From Batillaria attramentaria (Eukaryota; Mollusca; Gastropoda; Batillariidae): DNA of 64,000 nucleotides. Below are positions 25,758 through 36,177 of the stretch, piece by piece. The position numbers were made by a program, and so were the translations under genes. A model generated the notes under the pieces. The model saw only the letters and a program-made list of their open reading frames with translations, made no database searches and was not told the origin of the DNA. The stretch is taken from contig JACVVK020000194.1 of NCBI GenBank assembly GCA_018292915.2, forward strand, positions 60,001 to 124,000, read 5' to 3'. The first letter of the stretch is position 1; the number at the start of each line of letters is the position of its first letter.

Positions 25758-26566
25758 ACCCTGTAACAATTTTTCACACTTCGGAAAGCTTTTCGTTGGG
25801 AGCTTAGATCTTTAAAGTATGCCTCGTATGGTCGGCATGCAACGGATGAGAGAAGCCACCGCGGTGACAGCCCCCTTTGATGTAGGGATGTCATAACATG
25901 CGCGCATATTGTATACCAGGTTTTGTAGTGGAAATGTAGGACAGGTTTGAATAGAGGTAGGTTTTAAACCATCCCAGTGTAACAGTTTGCTGGGCTGGGT
26001 TGTTGGGCTTTTTCGTTTTGTTTTGTTTTGTTGTTGTTGCTTTTTTCTGCGAGTTCCCGCCGATCTCCAAAACAGCAAATTTATCTCCGTGGCAACGCCG
26101 GTCAAACGGACGCCCAAACACTACCACAGAGTCACTAAGGCTTGACGGGAAGGTCCAACGGTTGTCGTCTTGTACACAAGCGTGTTGCTTTATGAAAGGC
26201 TGCATACACAGGTTGGCTTATTTTGGAGACGGCAATAAAAATCTCAACCCCTCTAACACCCGTCCCTATATCTTCTCTCCCCCTCCCCCTTCCCGGCAAA
26301 AAAAGGAAAAAATATACTCCTCTCTCCCCCCCCCCCCCCCCCCAAAAAAAAAACCTATCAAACAAACAAACAAAAAAGGGTGGGTGGGTGGGTGGGTGGA
26401 TGTTTGGGGGTTTAACGTCCTTTTCCACCACGTACGGGTGATATCAAAGACGAGGCAACGACGAAAAAGCTAGCACAAATATTTGGCCCTAGCCGGGATA
26501 CGAACTCACGCAAACAAAAAAGAAAACCTAACAAAAGAGCTTAATTTTAAACATGTACCGTTGGTT
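25758..26566. other. No gene recognised apart from a SINE A
   Basis: C-run at 26326-26343 and (GGGT)n next to the SINE tail. The parts 27911-28451 and 29834-30139 around the solo LTR are also without recognised content. Confidence 0.55.
26399..26512 (-). mobile_element. SINE A, 5'-truncated
   Basis: Body and 3' end on the minus strand, with a (GGGT)n-complement tail at 26380-26400. It ends at GAACTCACG, so the A box is lost. Confidence 0.85.
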
Positions 26567-26820
26567 GGTTGAGTGAGTGAGTGAGTGAGTGAGTGAGTGA
26601 GTGAGTGAGTGAGTGACTGACTGACTGACTGACTGACTGACTGACTGACTGAAACGAAAAGCGTAAAATGCTGACAACCACGGCTATCAGTCAACAAGAT
26701 ACACAGGACACACACGACACACCACACGAGAACACAACACAACACAACACAACACAACGCAACGCAACGCAACGCAACGCAACGCAACGCAACACAACAC
26801 AACACAACACAACGTAATAC
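26567..26820 (+). repeat. (GAGT)n, (GACT)n and AACAC/AACGC pentamers
   Basis: (GAGT) 26567-26612, (GACT) 26613-26652, pentamer run 26732-26820 in which AACAC and AACGC blocks alternate (C/T change at one position). Confidence 0.95.
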
Positions 26821-26939
26821 AATGCAACACACTGTATCATCTGATTCAATTGATACCAAACAAAAACTTCATGTGAACAGGAGGGGTAAACAAACATGTT
26901 TATTAACAAATTTACATAACCATGTGATCAATCAAAGAT

Positions 26940-27910
26940 TCCAACAACTTAAATTAAAGGTATATTTACACGGCCCCCAAACTACTGAGCAATACGTCCT
27001 AATACAGACGATCTCACTTGAAAGTGAAGTTTTTTCGGCAATGCTTGCTTAAAGCCACTATGTTCCGAACGCCGCTGAGATAGAAAACTGCCGTTTTCGA
27101 AGCTTTAATGCTGTTTCCCCAGATAGATGCGACCGTTTTGGTCACTTTGTGGCTTCTAATACTAGTAAAATACAACTCTCTTTAAGCCTACGGCCCATTC
27201 CCGAACAGGCTGGGACACGACAAAGCTTCTAAAAGTAGCCACCAATCAGCGCCGTTACGCTGGTCGTCAGTCCCCAACCAAGGCTACAGAACACAAATAG
27301 CTTCCGGGTCATGTAGTAACTACGCTAAATACAGCACAAAATTTTCGCCCCTTTTAAAATGTGTGTGCAGAGTAAAAAATGGCAATCTGGGGCTTTTTGT
27401 TGGCTTTGTAAATAAGTTTCATGCCAGGTAATAGTAAAATGAGAGAAAAATGAGCCTGGCTTGTGGCCTATTTGTATTCACGCGCGGCTGGCACAGGAGC
27501 CAGCAGACGACAGAGGAATGAGGGGGTATGTGGTCGCTGCTAACATTGCCAAAAACCGGAATATTGGAACTTGTTGAAATTTACTCTACACATGAGTCTT
27601 TGGCTGCCAGATTGTTGCGATTTTCTTGGTGTATTTTAAAGCATTTCTAGGGTGTCATAAGTATGCAACGTTATGTGTAAGGGGAATATACAGCGTTTTC
27701 CTGGAAATTGCCATCTGTGTTATGTAGCCCAAACAATGTCGTCTGCTCAGTATGAGGTTCTCTTCTAGAACAACTTACACGTCGGACAGTCACCACAATG
27801 GCCTCAGATGCTATGTCGCGAACCACGTGACTGATCCTGATGCACAGAAGTCAGCGCATTCGATGGAAAGTATTGTACGCCTGTCATACGTATTCAGACT
27901 TTAATAAATT
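26940..27910 (+). repeat. Family E, copy 3 (split by MITE M2)
   Basis: Left part to 27281, right part from 27730. It carries the unfilled site for MITE M1 (27733-27750). Confidence 0.72.
27282..27729. mobile_element. MITE M2: second inverted-repeat element inside family E
   Basis: 448 bp. The left end GGCTACAGAACACAAATAGC and the inverted right end GGCTACATAACACAGATGGC match at about 17 of 20 bases. CAA lies at 27279-27281 and 27730-27732; other family E copies have one CAA there (as at 24923-24925), supporting a 3-bp target duplication. No open frame of note. Single copy in this window. Confidence 0.75.
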
Positions 27911-28456
27911 TGATGGATTACAACTGAGACACTCCGGTAATTCCATCAAAAGAGAACAAGTCTCTAGACAGTTAAAAAAAAAGTTCCGAATCATTGCCTG
28001 CAATTTTCTTTTGTCGACGACCGCCGGCTCTTCACAGAAAGTGATTAAAAAAAAGTTGTCAGGGGAAAGAACCGGAACAAATCACGGTCTTGGGAAATTT
28101 CCGATTCTAAAGTTTTTAAACAAAACCTTACTGTAAAAAAAAATGAGCGTGTGAACACCCCACCACTCCTAACTCTTAATGTTCTCTTGTGATTTTTTTT
28201 CTTTTACAAAAGGCAGCGTGGGACTATTGTGGTCCCGCAGGTCTCGATGAGGAATCAGACTGTCACAAAATCTCCCCCAGGAGTAGTGTTTATCACAGAC
28301 GTGAGGGACCGGGGGTCCTCCAGATCTTTCCAGACCTCCGCCTCAGGACGACCCCCTCGAGAACCTGAGGCCGCAGTCCGGGCTGTGGTTGGAAAAAAAA
28401 ACTCAGCGAAGTGGAACGGGGGAATGCGGGAGGGATCTCTCCCGTTACGGTCAGTG

Positions 28457-29828
28457 TGTCACGGATGCGTGACTTAGGGTAAATCATGTGCTGTTATGAT
28501 TTCCGTATGACGGGTTGGTATGATTTCGGTATGCATCGTAACTATGTTCTGTGTGGCGCACGTGCCTTGTTTTCTGCACGGGCCACGAATGTATCCCTTG
28601 GTGAAGGTTTTACACGGGACATTTGTGTATAATATGCTGACCTGTCCGTTTCCCTTGTTTAAGTCGATACAGGTAACCCGTTTTACACGTGATGCAGGTG
28701 TATCCTGTGCGATACTCACCCTATTCGCCCTAACAGTATAAAAGCCATTGCTATTCACTTGCTATTCGCATTTGGCCCGGTAGTACCGACACGTCCGTTC
28801 AAGAGTCTGGCACTTCTTCTCGTCCGCTGTCTTTAAGGTCTACCGTCATAACCCCTCGCATCTTGCATATGGAGGTAAATGGTTCATATCTGTTATTTCC
28901 CGTATTATGTTTCAGGTCAGCTATTTTCTCTTGTATAGATATTACCAACGGTCAGGAAGTTAGTATGAAACTTGACTATTGTGGCCGAAGTGTTATGTCG
29001 GCTAAGCATGTTTGGTTATCAGCCGTTTTATCAGTGAGTTTAACACTGACCTGTCTGTATATTCTGCTGACTTGTCCGATGTGACAGCTGTAGGCATCTA
29101 CCTTTAGCGTTTAGTATGTGCAGTTTCCTTTAGCGTTCGTAACATAGGAGCGTTCGCTGGTTTGTGCCATGGGTTAATATTATCCCATAGATAGGCAGTA
29201 TGTGCTAGTTGAGCCCAAGGACTTACAATAGTGTATTGTTGCACAGGGGTTCTAGCCCGAGTGGCTGTTTTCGGGAGCCAGAAGCTGCCCTGTAGTCCCT
29301 TGTCCCGTGGAGGATTTCTTGGCCCTGCGACGACTGAAGGGGAGGGAGCCTGACTGCCCGTATGTGGGATTCAGCGTGGGTGCTGGTCCACTAGAGCATC
29401 AGCGGTTGCCGTGATGCTTTTGTAGAGCTGCCGAGCCAGCTCTATTTTCCGCCGCCTGTGGTGTTGTCTGCGGCTTGTGAACTGCACATCTGCACATCTG
29501 CACGTCTGCGCGCTTGACCATCGTTGGAGGTACCATCCCGTGCACGTTAAAATGCTCTGAGCGCTCTTAGATACAATTATTTATATCATTTGTATTTTAG
29601 GCATAGTATTTATTGCCTTGATTGATTACCTTGCCTGTTCTTGATTGGTATTGTAGCTGTACTGTGACGTGTTATGCAATGACTGTTCGTTTTGTCAATA
29701 ATATCGTGGTGGTGTGAATCCCCGCACGTCTCGGTATCAGTTACTGTTGTGCGACTGCGTGTGAGTGAGAGTAAAGAAACAGCACGCACCTCTTACACCC
29801 ATACATTACAGCACACACGGTCGTGACA
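28457..29828. mobile_element. Solo LTR with 5-bp target duplication
   Basis: 1372 bp starting TGTCACGGATGCG and ending CACACGGTCGTGACA, so the ends are TGTCACG and CGTGACA inverted. CAGTG flanks it at 28452-28456 and 29829-29833. A TATAAAAG core promoter lies at about 28736, which suggests plus-strand orientation. No gag or pol coding is present. Fits a Ty3/gypsy-type LTR left by recombination between two LTRs; the superfamily is inferred from TSD length and ends only. Confidence 0.8.
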
Positions 29829-30139
29829 CAGTGCCCCAGTTTGTGATTCCCAAACAGTGGAGCTGGAAGTACAAGGCCGAAATTTGCCGAAAGTCGTGGT
29901 TAAGAAAACAAAATACAAAACTAAAACGTTAGTACGTGCCGACACACAGCTGAAACTCTCTGCTAACTCCCGCCGGGGTAAATGTCCTGCTCATGGCGCC
30001 GCAGGGCTTGAGGACGAAGAAGTTAAAGCCGGCTGCCACTAAGCGCCACTTTATGTGGAAACCCTGCGAACCACTCTGGTGCGTGTAACAGTATTTCTGT
30101 CTTAACCGGTCACAGCCTGCTCTCCTCCGACAGATGGAC

Positions 30140-30240
30140 GTGGGATTTTCAGCGTGCAAACTTGATATCTGTGCGTGCGTGTGTACACGAGGGCGGAACA
30201 GGCAGCGTAAACAAGTCTGCATGCGACTGTATTGTGGCTG
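30140..30240 (-). mobile_element. SINE D body fragment
   Basis: AACTTGATATCTGTGCGTGC to AACAAGTCTGCATGCG matches 14518-14605; the tRNA-like head is missing. Confidence 0.55.
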
Positions 30241-30328
30241 TAAGAAATGGTAACATACTCAAGTCACAAAACTTTTCTTCCTCCCGTGCAAATGCGGTGG
30301 ACATGCAGGTTAAATGTGGGTCAGACAG

Positions 30329-30472
30329 CACCTTGCTGGAATAGGCCCGCTTACTGATTTAAAACAAACAACAACAACAAAAACAGAAAATTTAACCTTT
30401 AAGCTAGTTTGGTTCGAGGTTAAACTCTAACCCAGGGCTGAAAGCCCTAACCTCGACGATTACATACGGGCC
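30329..30472 (+). mobile_element. MITE M1, copy 3 (right half)
   Basis: Only the part from CACCTTGCTGG to the right end TACATACGGGCC is present, followed by CAG (30473-30475). The right flank matches that of copy 4, so both descend from one insertion copied by segmental duplication; the break is at about 30329. Confidence 0.85.
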
Positions 30473-30682
30473 CAGATGAATATTGACGAAATGGTGGTAG
30501 TAGCGTGCATATCCTAGTGTGTCCTAGTGTGGGACATTACTGAATATAGACATTTCTGAAAAGAAAGATTTACATGGACACCTCAGTAAGTTCACATTAG
30601 TATCATCTTAGCACTTCGTAAACAATTTGATTCAGATTCTCATTGTTATTGCTGTACAGCAAAACACAAAACAGTGTATTAC

Positions 30683-30817
30683 CTCGTTTCGACTCAGAGC
30701 CAGATGTTGTTCGGGCGTTGGCGTGGATGGACCACAACAGCAGCAACGCCATCGTCAGCCTCAGTCTCCCTCCTGTCTGTCTGTCCTCCTTCAGCCTCCT
30801 GTGTTTTCTCTGCATCC
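30683..30817 (-). pseudogene. Orphan receptor first exon (signal peptide)
   Basis: Encodes MQRKHRRLKEDRQ, the core LTMALLLLWSIHANA and RTTSGSESKR, with an intact phase-1 donor (CGAG|GTAATA). It is nearly the same as R2 exon 1. No seven-transmembrane exon lies downstream on the minus strand before the solo LTR, and the upstream part, including the usual ATG, is replaced at 30818 by a SINE B tail. A stranded copy made by segmental duplication; coding use is unlikely. Confidence 0.8.
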
Positions 30818-31037
30818 TTAGCCAATTCACGAAATTGGGTAAAGCGCCTATACAATACTCATTATTTTTATTATTATTTCTGACCGTTGTTACCAAGCTA
30901 CTGATCTTGAGGCTGGAAAGGTTTTTGAATGCAGTACTACAATTGAAACCGTAAAGTTCCATGAACTCATCAGAATGAGTCCCGACTTCCGAACTCTTTT
31001 CGGTTTCTGCTTGTCTTATCTTGTCTTGTTGCGTTTT

Positions 31038-31507
31038 GATGATGATGATGATGATGACTTGATATAGCGCACGGCTCCACGGCGCTTAGGGAGAGGTTTT
31101 GAAAGGAAAGATAGTGAAGGGAGGAAAAAAGGCTGCAGATGATTACTGGGGTGAGGCATTGAAGAGATGAGTGTTCAGGCGCTTCCGGAATGCGGTAATG
31201 CTGACTGCCTCCTTCACTGTCTCAGGGAGAGAGTTCCACAATTTCGGCGCTGCATTTTTGAAGGACCGCGCAGCATGCCTCTTCTTACTGGTGTCGTCAG
31301 TTGAAGGGAGCCGCAGACGGAGAGAACTTGCAGACTGCAAGTTGCGCGCTGGCTGGTACACAGGAATCAGTTCCTTCAGGTACGTGGGGGCAGTGTTGTG
31401 GATGCAACCGTATGTCAAGGAGAGGACTTTGTGGTCAATGCGCTGCTGCACGGGGAGCCAGTGATGTGCTTTCAGAACAGGGGTGATGTGGTCAGTGACT
31501 TATGTGC
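31038..31507 (-). mobile_element. L2/CR1-like LINE, 5'-truncated 3' end
   Basis: Minus-strand frame 31143-31451 encodes the C-terminus of an L2/CR1-type reverse transcriptase: APTYLKELIPVYQPARNLQS, RHAARSFKNAAPKLWNSLP and RKRLNTHLFN. The 3' end reads GCGCTATATCAAGTCATCATC, an L2-type tail. The RTE at 31523-34816 interrupts it. The paralogous block at 45.1-45.7 kb lacks both elements. Confidence 0.85.
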
Positions 31508-31539
31508 GGGAGACACGAGGAGTTTAGTTTTAGTTTAGT

Positions 31540-33786
31540 TTAATCCTCTTTATTCCCTGGGGAACATAGGGCTGCAACCACACTCCGCCAGCGCACTCGG
31601 TTCTGGGATGCCCTCTTTAGTTCGGCCCACGTCGTTCCGGCGGCCTTGGCTTCAGCGTCCGTACTCCTCCGCCAGGTCTGCTTCGGTTGGCCCACTTTGC
31701 GCTTTCCCTGGGGGTTCCAGTCAAGGGACTGCCTGGTGACATTTGATGTTGATTTTCGCAGAGTGTGTCCGATCCATCCCCATTTCCTTTTCTTGATCTC
31801 CTGCTCGATGGGGACCTGTCTTGTTCCCTCCCAGAGGTCTTGGTTGGTGATCACCAGTGGGTATCTGATGTTGAGAATGTTGCGGAGGCATCTGTTGATG
31901 AAGGTTTGCAGCTTGTGGGAGCTTGTCTTGGTGGTGCGCCATGTCTCCGAGCCATAGAGTAGGACCGACTTCACATTTGAGTTGAAGATCCGGATCTTGT
32001 TTCGCAGGGATAGGTCTGTGGATCTCAAGATGGGGCGTAGAGTGCGAAAGGCATGTCTGGCTTTGTTGGTGCGGCTCTTGATGTCCTCGTCCGTTCCTCC
32101 ATCCTTGCTGACAACGCTGCCGAGGTAGACGAATTTGTCCACCTCTTTGATGTCTTCCTGGTGCAGCTGGATGGGGTCGTGCTGTTTGTGGTTGACTCTC
32201 ATGACTTCGGTCTTGCTGATGTTGATCTTGAGGCCGGTCTTCTCAGCTTCTTCGGCGACTCTGTTCAGCTTCTCCTGCGCATCTTGTTGTTTGTGGGAGA
32301 GGAGGGCGATGTCATCCGCGAAATCCAGGTCCTCGAGCTGTTTGCTGAAGGTCCACTGGATCCCTGTCCTCTTGCCGTCGGTGGCTTGCCTCATGACCCA
32401 GTCGACCACCATCAGGAAGATTGTGGGTGAGAGGATGCAGCCTTGACGAACACCGGTCCGTACTGTGAATGGCTCTGTCAGTTTCCCGTCGTGGATTACC
32501 TGGCAGGTGGCATCTTCGTACAGCTGTCGGATGATGTTGACAAACTTTGGTGGAAAACCGTAGTGAGACATCAGCTTCCAGATGACCTCCCTGTCAACAC
32601 TGTCGAACGCCTTCTGGAAGTCAACGAAGGTGCTGTACAGAGGGGTCTGCCACTCCAGGGACTGCTCGATGATGATCCTCATCGTGGCTATGTGATCAGT
32701 GCAGGATCGGTCGTTGCGGAATCCTGCCTGTTCCTCCCGGAGTGTCTTGTCCAGCGCGGTCTTCAGCCTCTCCAGGATGATCCTGGTGAGAACCTTCCCT
32801 GGTATGGACAGGAGCATGATGCCTCGCCAGTTGCTACAGGATGAGAGGTCCCCTTTCTTTGGCAGCTTTACCAGGTGTCCCTTCTTCCAGTCTTGTGGCA
32901 CGCTCTCGTTCTCCCAGATCTTCCTCAGGAGCGGGTGCAGCATGTCGGTGGAGGTCTGGATGTCGGCCTTGAGGGCTTCTGGTGGTATGCCGTCGGGGCC
33001 TGCTGCTTTGCCAGACTTGAGGGACTTGATGGCTTTGATGATCTCGGTCTTGGTAGGGGGGTTGGTGCTGATGTCGAGTAGCTGGGCTGCCGGTGGTATG
33101 TCTGGTGGGACTGGTGGTGGAGGCCTGTTGAGCGTTTCCTTGAAGTGTTCAGCCCACCTTGTCCTTTGGTCTTCCTCTTTGGTGATGATTTGTCCGTTCT
33201 TGTCTTTGACTGGTCTGGTGGGGTTGTTATTTTTCCCAGAGAGTGTCCTTGTTATTTCGTAGAGCCGTTTCATGTTCCGTTGTCCTGCTGTTGTTTCTGC
33301 TTCTTCTGTGAGGTCGTTGATGAAGTTCCTCTTGTCGTTCCTTGCGCTCCTCTTGACCTGCCGGTTGACGTCCCAGTATTGAGCCTGCAGGTCGCGCTTG
33401 TCGTCTTGGTCGTCAGTGTGGTTGATCAGGTCTTTCAGGCGTTTCCTCTCTGTGATGAGGTCCCAGGTGTCAGATGTAAGCCACTCTTTGTGTTGTCTCG
33501 TCTTCTTTTCCAGCACTTTCTTGCATGTTGCTGTGCAGGTTTTTTGCAGGTCATGCCAGTGCTCCTCGATTGTCTCTTCAGGTAGTGTGTCAAGAGCGCT
33601 GAATCTGTTCCTCAGCTCACACCTGAAGGCGTTGGTCTTGACGCTCTCCTTCAGACTGTGCACGTTGTACTTGTGAGATGGTCTGTCCGCCTGGTCTCTG
33701 TAGGCCTTCAGCTTGATCTTGATCGCTGCAATGACGAGGTGATGGTCTGAGGCTGCATCAGGTCCCCGCTTTGCTCGGACGTCCAG
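31540..33786 (-). CDS. RTE ORF, reverse transcriptase part
   Basis: Open frame from the frameshift (about 33787) to the stop at 31540. Motifs: SDHHLVIAAIKIKLK, a basic linker, SLKSGKAAGPDGIPPEAL, LVKLPKKGDLSSCSNWRGI, EQAGFRNDRSCTDHI, YSTFVDFQKAFDSVD, GVRQGCILSPTIF, the catalytic FADD at 32311-32322, NISKTEVM and FVYLGSVVSKDGGTDEDI. The C-terminus (KWGWIGHTLRK, DWNPQGKRKVG, NRVRWRSVVAALC) is the RTE C-terminal region. It copies element RNA at the target nick. Apart from the frameshift at its start it looks complete. Confidence 0.9.
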   Translation of the reverse strand: MDVRAKRGPDAASDHHLVIAAIKIKLKAYRDQADRPSHKYNVHSLKESVKTNAFRCELRNRFSALDTLPEETIEEHWHDLQKTCTATCKKVLEKKTRQHKEWLTSDTWDLITERKRLKDLINHTDDQDDKRDLQAQYWDVNRQVKRSARNDKRNFINDLTEEAETTAGQRNMKRLYEITRTLSGKNNNPTRPVKDKNGQIITKEEDQRTRWAEHFKETLNRPPPPVPPDIPPAAQLLDISTNPPTKTEIIKAIKSLKSGKAAGPDGIPPEALKADIQTSTDMLHPLLRKIWENESVPQDWKKGHLVKLPKKGDLSSCSNWRGIMLLSIPGKVLTRIILERLKTALDKTLREEQAGFRNDRSCTDHIATMRIIIEQSLEWQTPLYSTFVDFQKAFDSVDREVIWKLMSHYGFPPKFVNIIRQLYEDATCQVIHDGKLTEPFTVRTGVRQGCILSPTIFLMVVDWVMRQATDGKRTGIQWTFSKQLEDLDFADDIALLSHKQQDAQEKLNRVAEEAEKTGLKINISKTEVMRVNHKQHDPIQLHQEDIKEVDKFVYLGSVVSKDGGTDEDIKSRTNKARHAFRTLRPILRSTDLSLRNKIRIFNSNVKSVLLYGSETWRTTKTSSHKLQTFINRCLRNILNIRYPLVITNQDLWEGTRQVPIEQEIKKRKWGWIGHTLRKSTSNVTRQSLDWNPQGKRKVGQPKQTWRRSTDAEAKAAGTTWAELKRASQNRVRWRSVVAALCSPGNKED

Positions 33787-34528
33787 CAAGCTTTCGCCAC
33801 TTTCTGCCGATGGTGATGTGGTCGATCTGGTTTCCAGTTCTTCCGTCCGGTGATGTCCAGGTGGTTTTGTGGATGGTCTTGTGCGGGAAGATGGTGCCTC
33901 CGATGACCAGGTCGTTGGTGGTGCAGAATTCTGTGAAGAGCTCTCCGGTCTCGTTCTGTGTCCCTGTTCCATGTTTGCCCATGATGAGTTCTCTGTCTGT
34001 CTTGTCGGTGCCCACTTTGGCGTTGAGGTCTCCCATGAGGATCTTCAGGTCTCTTCTCGGTGCTTTGTCCAGGATGGCTTGGAGCTGCTCGTAGAAGTTC
34101 TCCTTTTCTTCCTCGTCCGCCACGTTGGTGGGGGCGTAGCACTGGAGGATGGTGACTTTCCTGCCCTTGGAATTGAATCTGGCGCTCAGGATCCTTGGTG
34201 ACACTGGTTCCCAGGACAATAGTGCTTGTGTTGCTTCAGGTGTCATCAGCAACGCTACTCCATGCATGTGTGGCTGGCCGTCTTCGTGTCCGGAGTAGAG
34301 GATGGTGTCTCCGGAGGTGAGTCGTGTGCGTCCTGTTCCTGTCCATCTTGTCTCACACAGGCCGAGCAGCTTCAGATCGTATCTATGCATTTCTTGACTC
34401 ACTTGTGCTGTCTTTCCTGTTTCGTATAGGGTTCGGATGTTCCAGGTCCCTATCCTGGCTTTGGTCTTGGCCGTCAGAAGAGTAGTCGGCGCACTGGCGT
34501 CCCGAGGGCTTTCACCAGCTCGCGTCAT
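33758..34528 (-). pseudogene. RTE ORF, APE endonuclease part
   Basis: From ATG 34528: ARIGTWNIRTLYETGK, LLGLCETRW, LYSGHE, VTILQCYAPTN, LKILMGDLNAKVGTD and NQIDHITIGRKWRKL, the RTE endonuclease motifs. One extra base at about 33787 shifts the frame; the matching continuation LDVRAKRGPDAASDHHL, with the SDH motif, is in the next frame. The stop of this frame is at 33758. The single break suggests a young copy. Confidence 0.88.
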
Positions 34529-34854
34529 GGGCTCTACTAGAGAGGACTCTTCCTGGACCAAGTTGCGTTGTAGATCTGTGGTTGTAGTTTCTGTAACAGT
34601 TTTTTTTTTGTTTTGTTTTTTTTAAAGAGTTGGGTTGTTAGCCCTACTCAAACCCCCAACCTGGAGGACCAGTGAGTGCGCTTCGTCTGGCCTCTACCCT
34701 TCGACCTGTCCAGCATGGGTGGCCCTACCAGGAGACGAATCTCCCGCCAGCATCGCTCTCGGGGTCATGGAGACACGCAAGCCCCATCTCCAACGGCAAG
34801 GATGCACTCATCGATGGGGAGACACGAGGAGACTAGACTACAAATTTTGGAAAC

Positions 34855-34885
<31 letters not shown>

Positions 34886-35613
34886 GGATTGCAACACATG
34901 GTTAAGCCGAACTGGACTTTTTGTTTTACAGTGTTTAATTGCAGAAATACATTCATAAAACACAGAAGACGACGCTGAATACAATTTGCACAAACCGCAG
35001 AATAACACGAAACTTTAAAGAAACTGACTTTACCCCCCCCCCCAAAAAAAAAAAAAAAAAAAAACCCCTGTGCAGAATTCCCTGGCCACTCCCGGTATGG
35101 TTAGTTAATTAATGGACCCTCAAAGTAACAGATCACCCCCCCCCCCCCCTCCGCGATTCAAAAATATTAATATTTCATCATCATCATCTCTCTCTCTCTC
35201 TCTCAAATTAATTATCACTATAATAATAATAATATTATTAATAATAAATTGTTTTTATATTGCGCAGAAAATCTGCCCAAGAGAGCACTCAGTGCGCGCT
35301 ACACACACACACACACACACACACACACGGGGCGGGTGTGGGATACAGAGGAGGATACGGTCTCATCGAAGCCTGTGCCTTTTTCTCATTGGTCACAGCG
35401 ACAACCTTTTGGCGGAAACATAAGCCGATGACTAATTCACTGCTCGCTGCCCCTGTAGGACTCGTGTGGAACTGGAAAGGTCATTGTGATCGAAGATGCC
35501 GCACCAGGATTTGAGAACATGAACATAAAAAAACAAACAAACAAACAAACAAAAGAACACTCAAATCCGGTGTGTCCTGATCCTGTTTACAGTGCGTGCA
35601 CATACCGATGAAT

Positions 35614-35648
<35 letters not shown>

Positions 35649-35784
35649 GACCTGATGGATGATTTTCTTGGGGGCTCCATTTTTTCCTTAGTAGATAGTC
35701 TCTATAGTATTAGCAACGGCAAGTTTGCAAACTGGCGAATTTCTGTCAAAACTTTTACCGTTGATAAATAAAGTTTCATCATCA

Positions 35785-35820
<36 letters not shown>

Positions 35821-36177
35821 CGCTCGGGGGGTGAGCGATACTCACCAGCGGATACAGTCGCAATTTTCTGACAGTCCCACTTCGTTTTAAAAATTTCAGT
35901 AATTACTCCGTTTCCAACTCATTGTTTTCCTACAAAGTTGTCTGGCTGGCGCGCTACATCATGCCGAGTGCTGGGTGTGATTTTCGAGCCATTTTGTGGC
36001 TTGTTTTATGGGCGACAAGGTGAACTCAGGTCAGTCGAGGGCAAGGTGTTTTCAATTCGTGCCAAGATACGGAGACAGCATGAGTGCTGACGCAGTGTGC
36101 TGCCGTGAAAAGTGTCCGTTATTGTTCTGGACGTACGCACACTTCAGACGTGACATTACACCTGGCCCCTTCACTCG

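Larger units (their letters stand above)
31523..34816 (-). mobile_element. Full-length RTE-type LINE with 15-bp target duplication
   Basis: 3.29-kb element on the minus strand, flanked by GGGAGACACGAGGAG at 31508-31522 and 34817-34831. The 3' end (low coordinates) is a short TTTAG-like repeat (31523-31540), as is usual for RTE elements. About 250 bp of 5' UTR precede the first ATG (34528). Endonuclease and reverse transcriptase are present and differ from an open reading by one extra base. It sits inside an L2/CR1-like fragment. Such proteins are often annotated as craniofacial development protein 2-like. Confidence 0.92.
30476..35640. repeat. Shuffled segmental copy of receptor-cluster DNA
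   Basis: Three blocks match the cluster. Block Y 30476-30817 matches 47584-47936 (R2 intron and exon 1). Block X 30818-31037 plus 34834-35170 matches 45113-45325 plus 45338-45690. Block Z 35363-35640 matches 48131-48372. In the cluster the order is X, R2 exon 2, Y, Z; here it is Y, X, Z. Insertions inside: the L2-like fragment and the RTE. Confidence 0.82.

Noticed and set aside
26567..26820. CRISPR-like regular repeats
   Set aside because: Direct tetramer and pentamer repeats without spacers, in animal DNA.
28520..29084. Short frames inside the solo LTR
   Set aside because: No gag/pol motifs, and the LTR ends, promoter and target duplication explain the region.
31646..34142. Plus-strand frames over the RTE (for example 33145-33585)
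   Set aside because: Antisense shadows of the reverse transcriptase and endonuclease.
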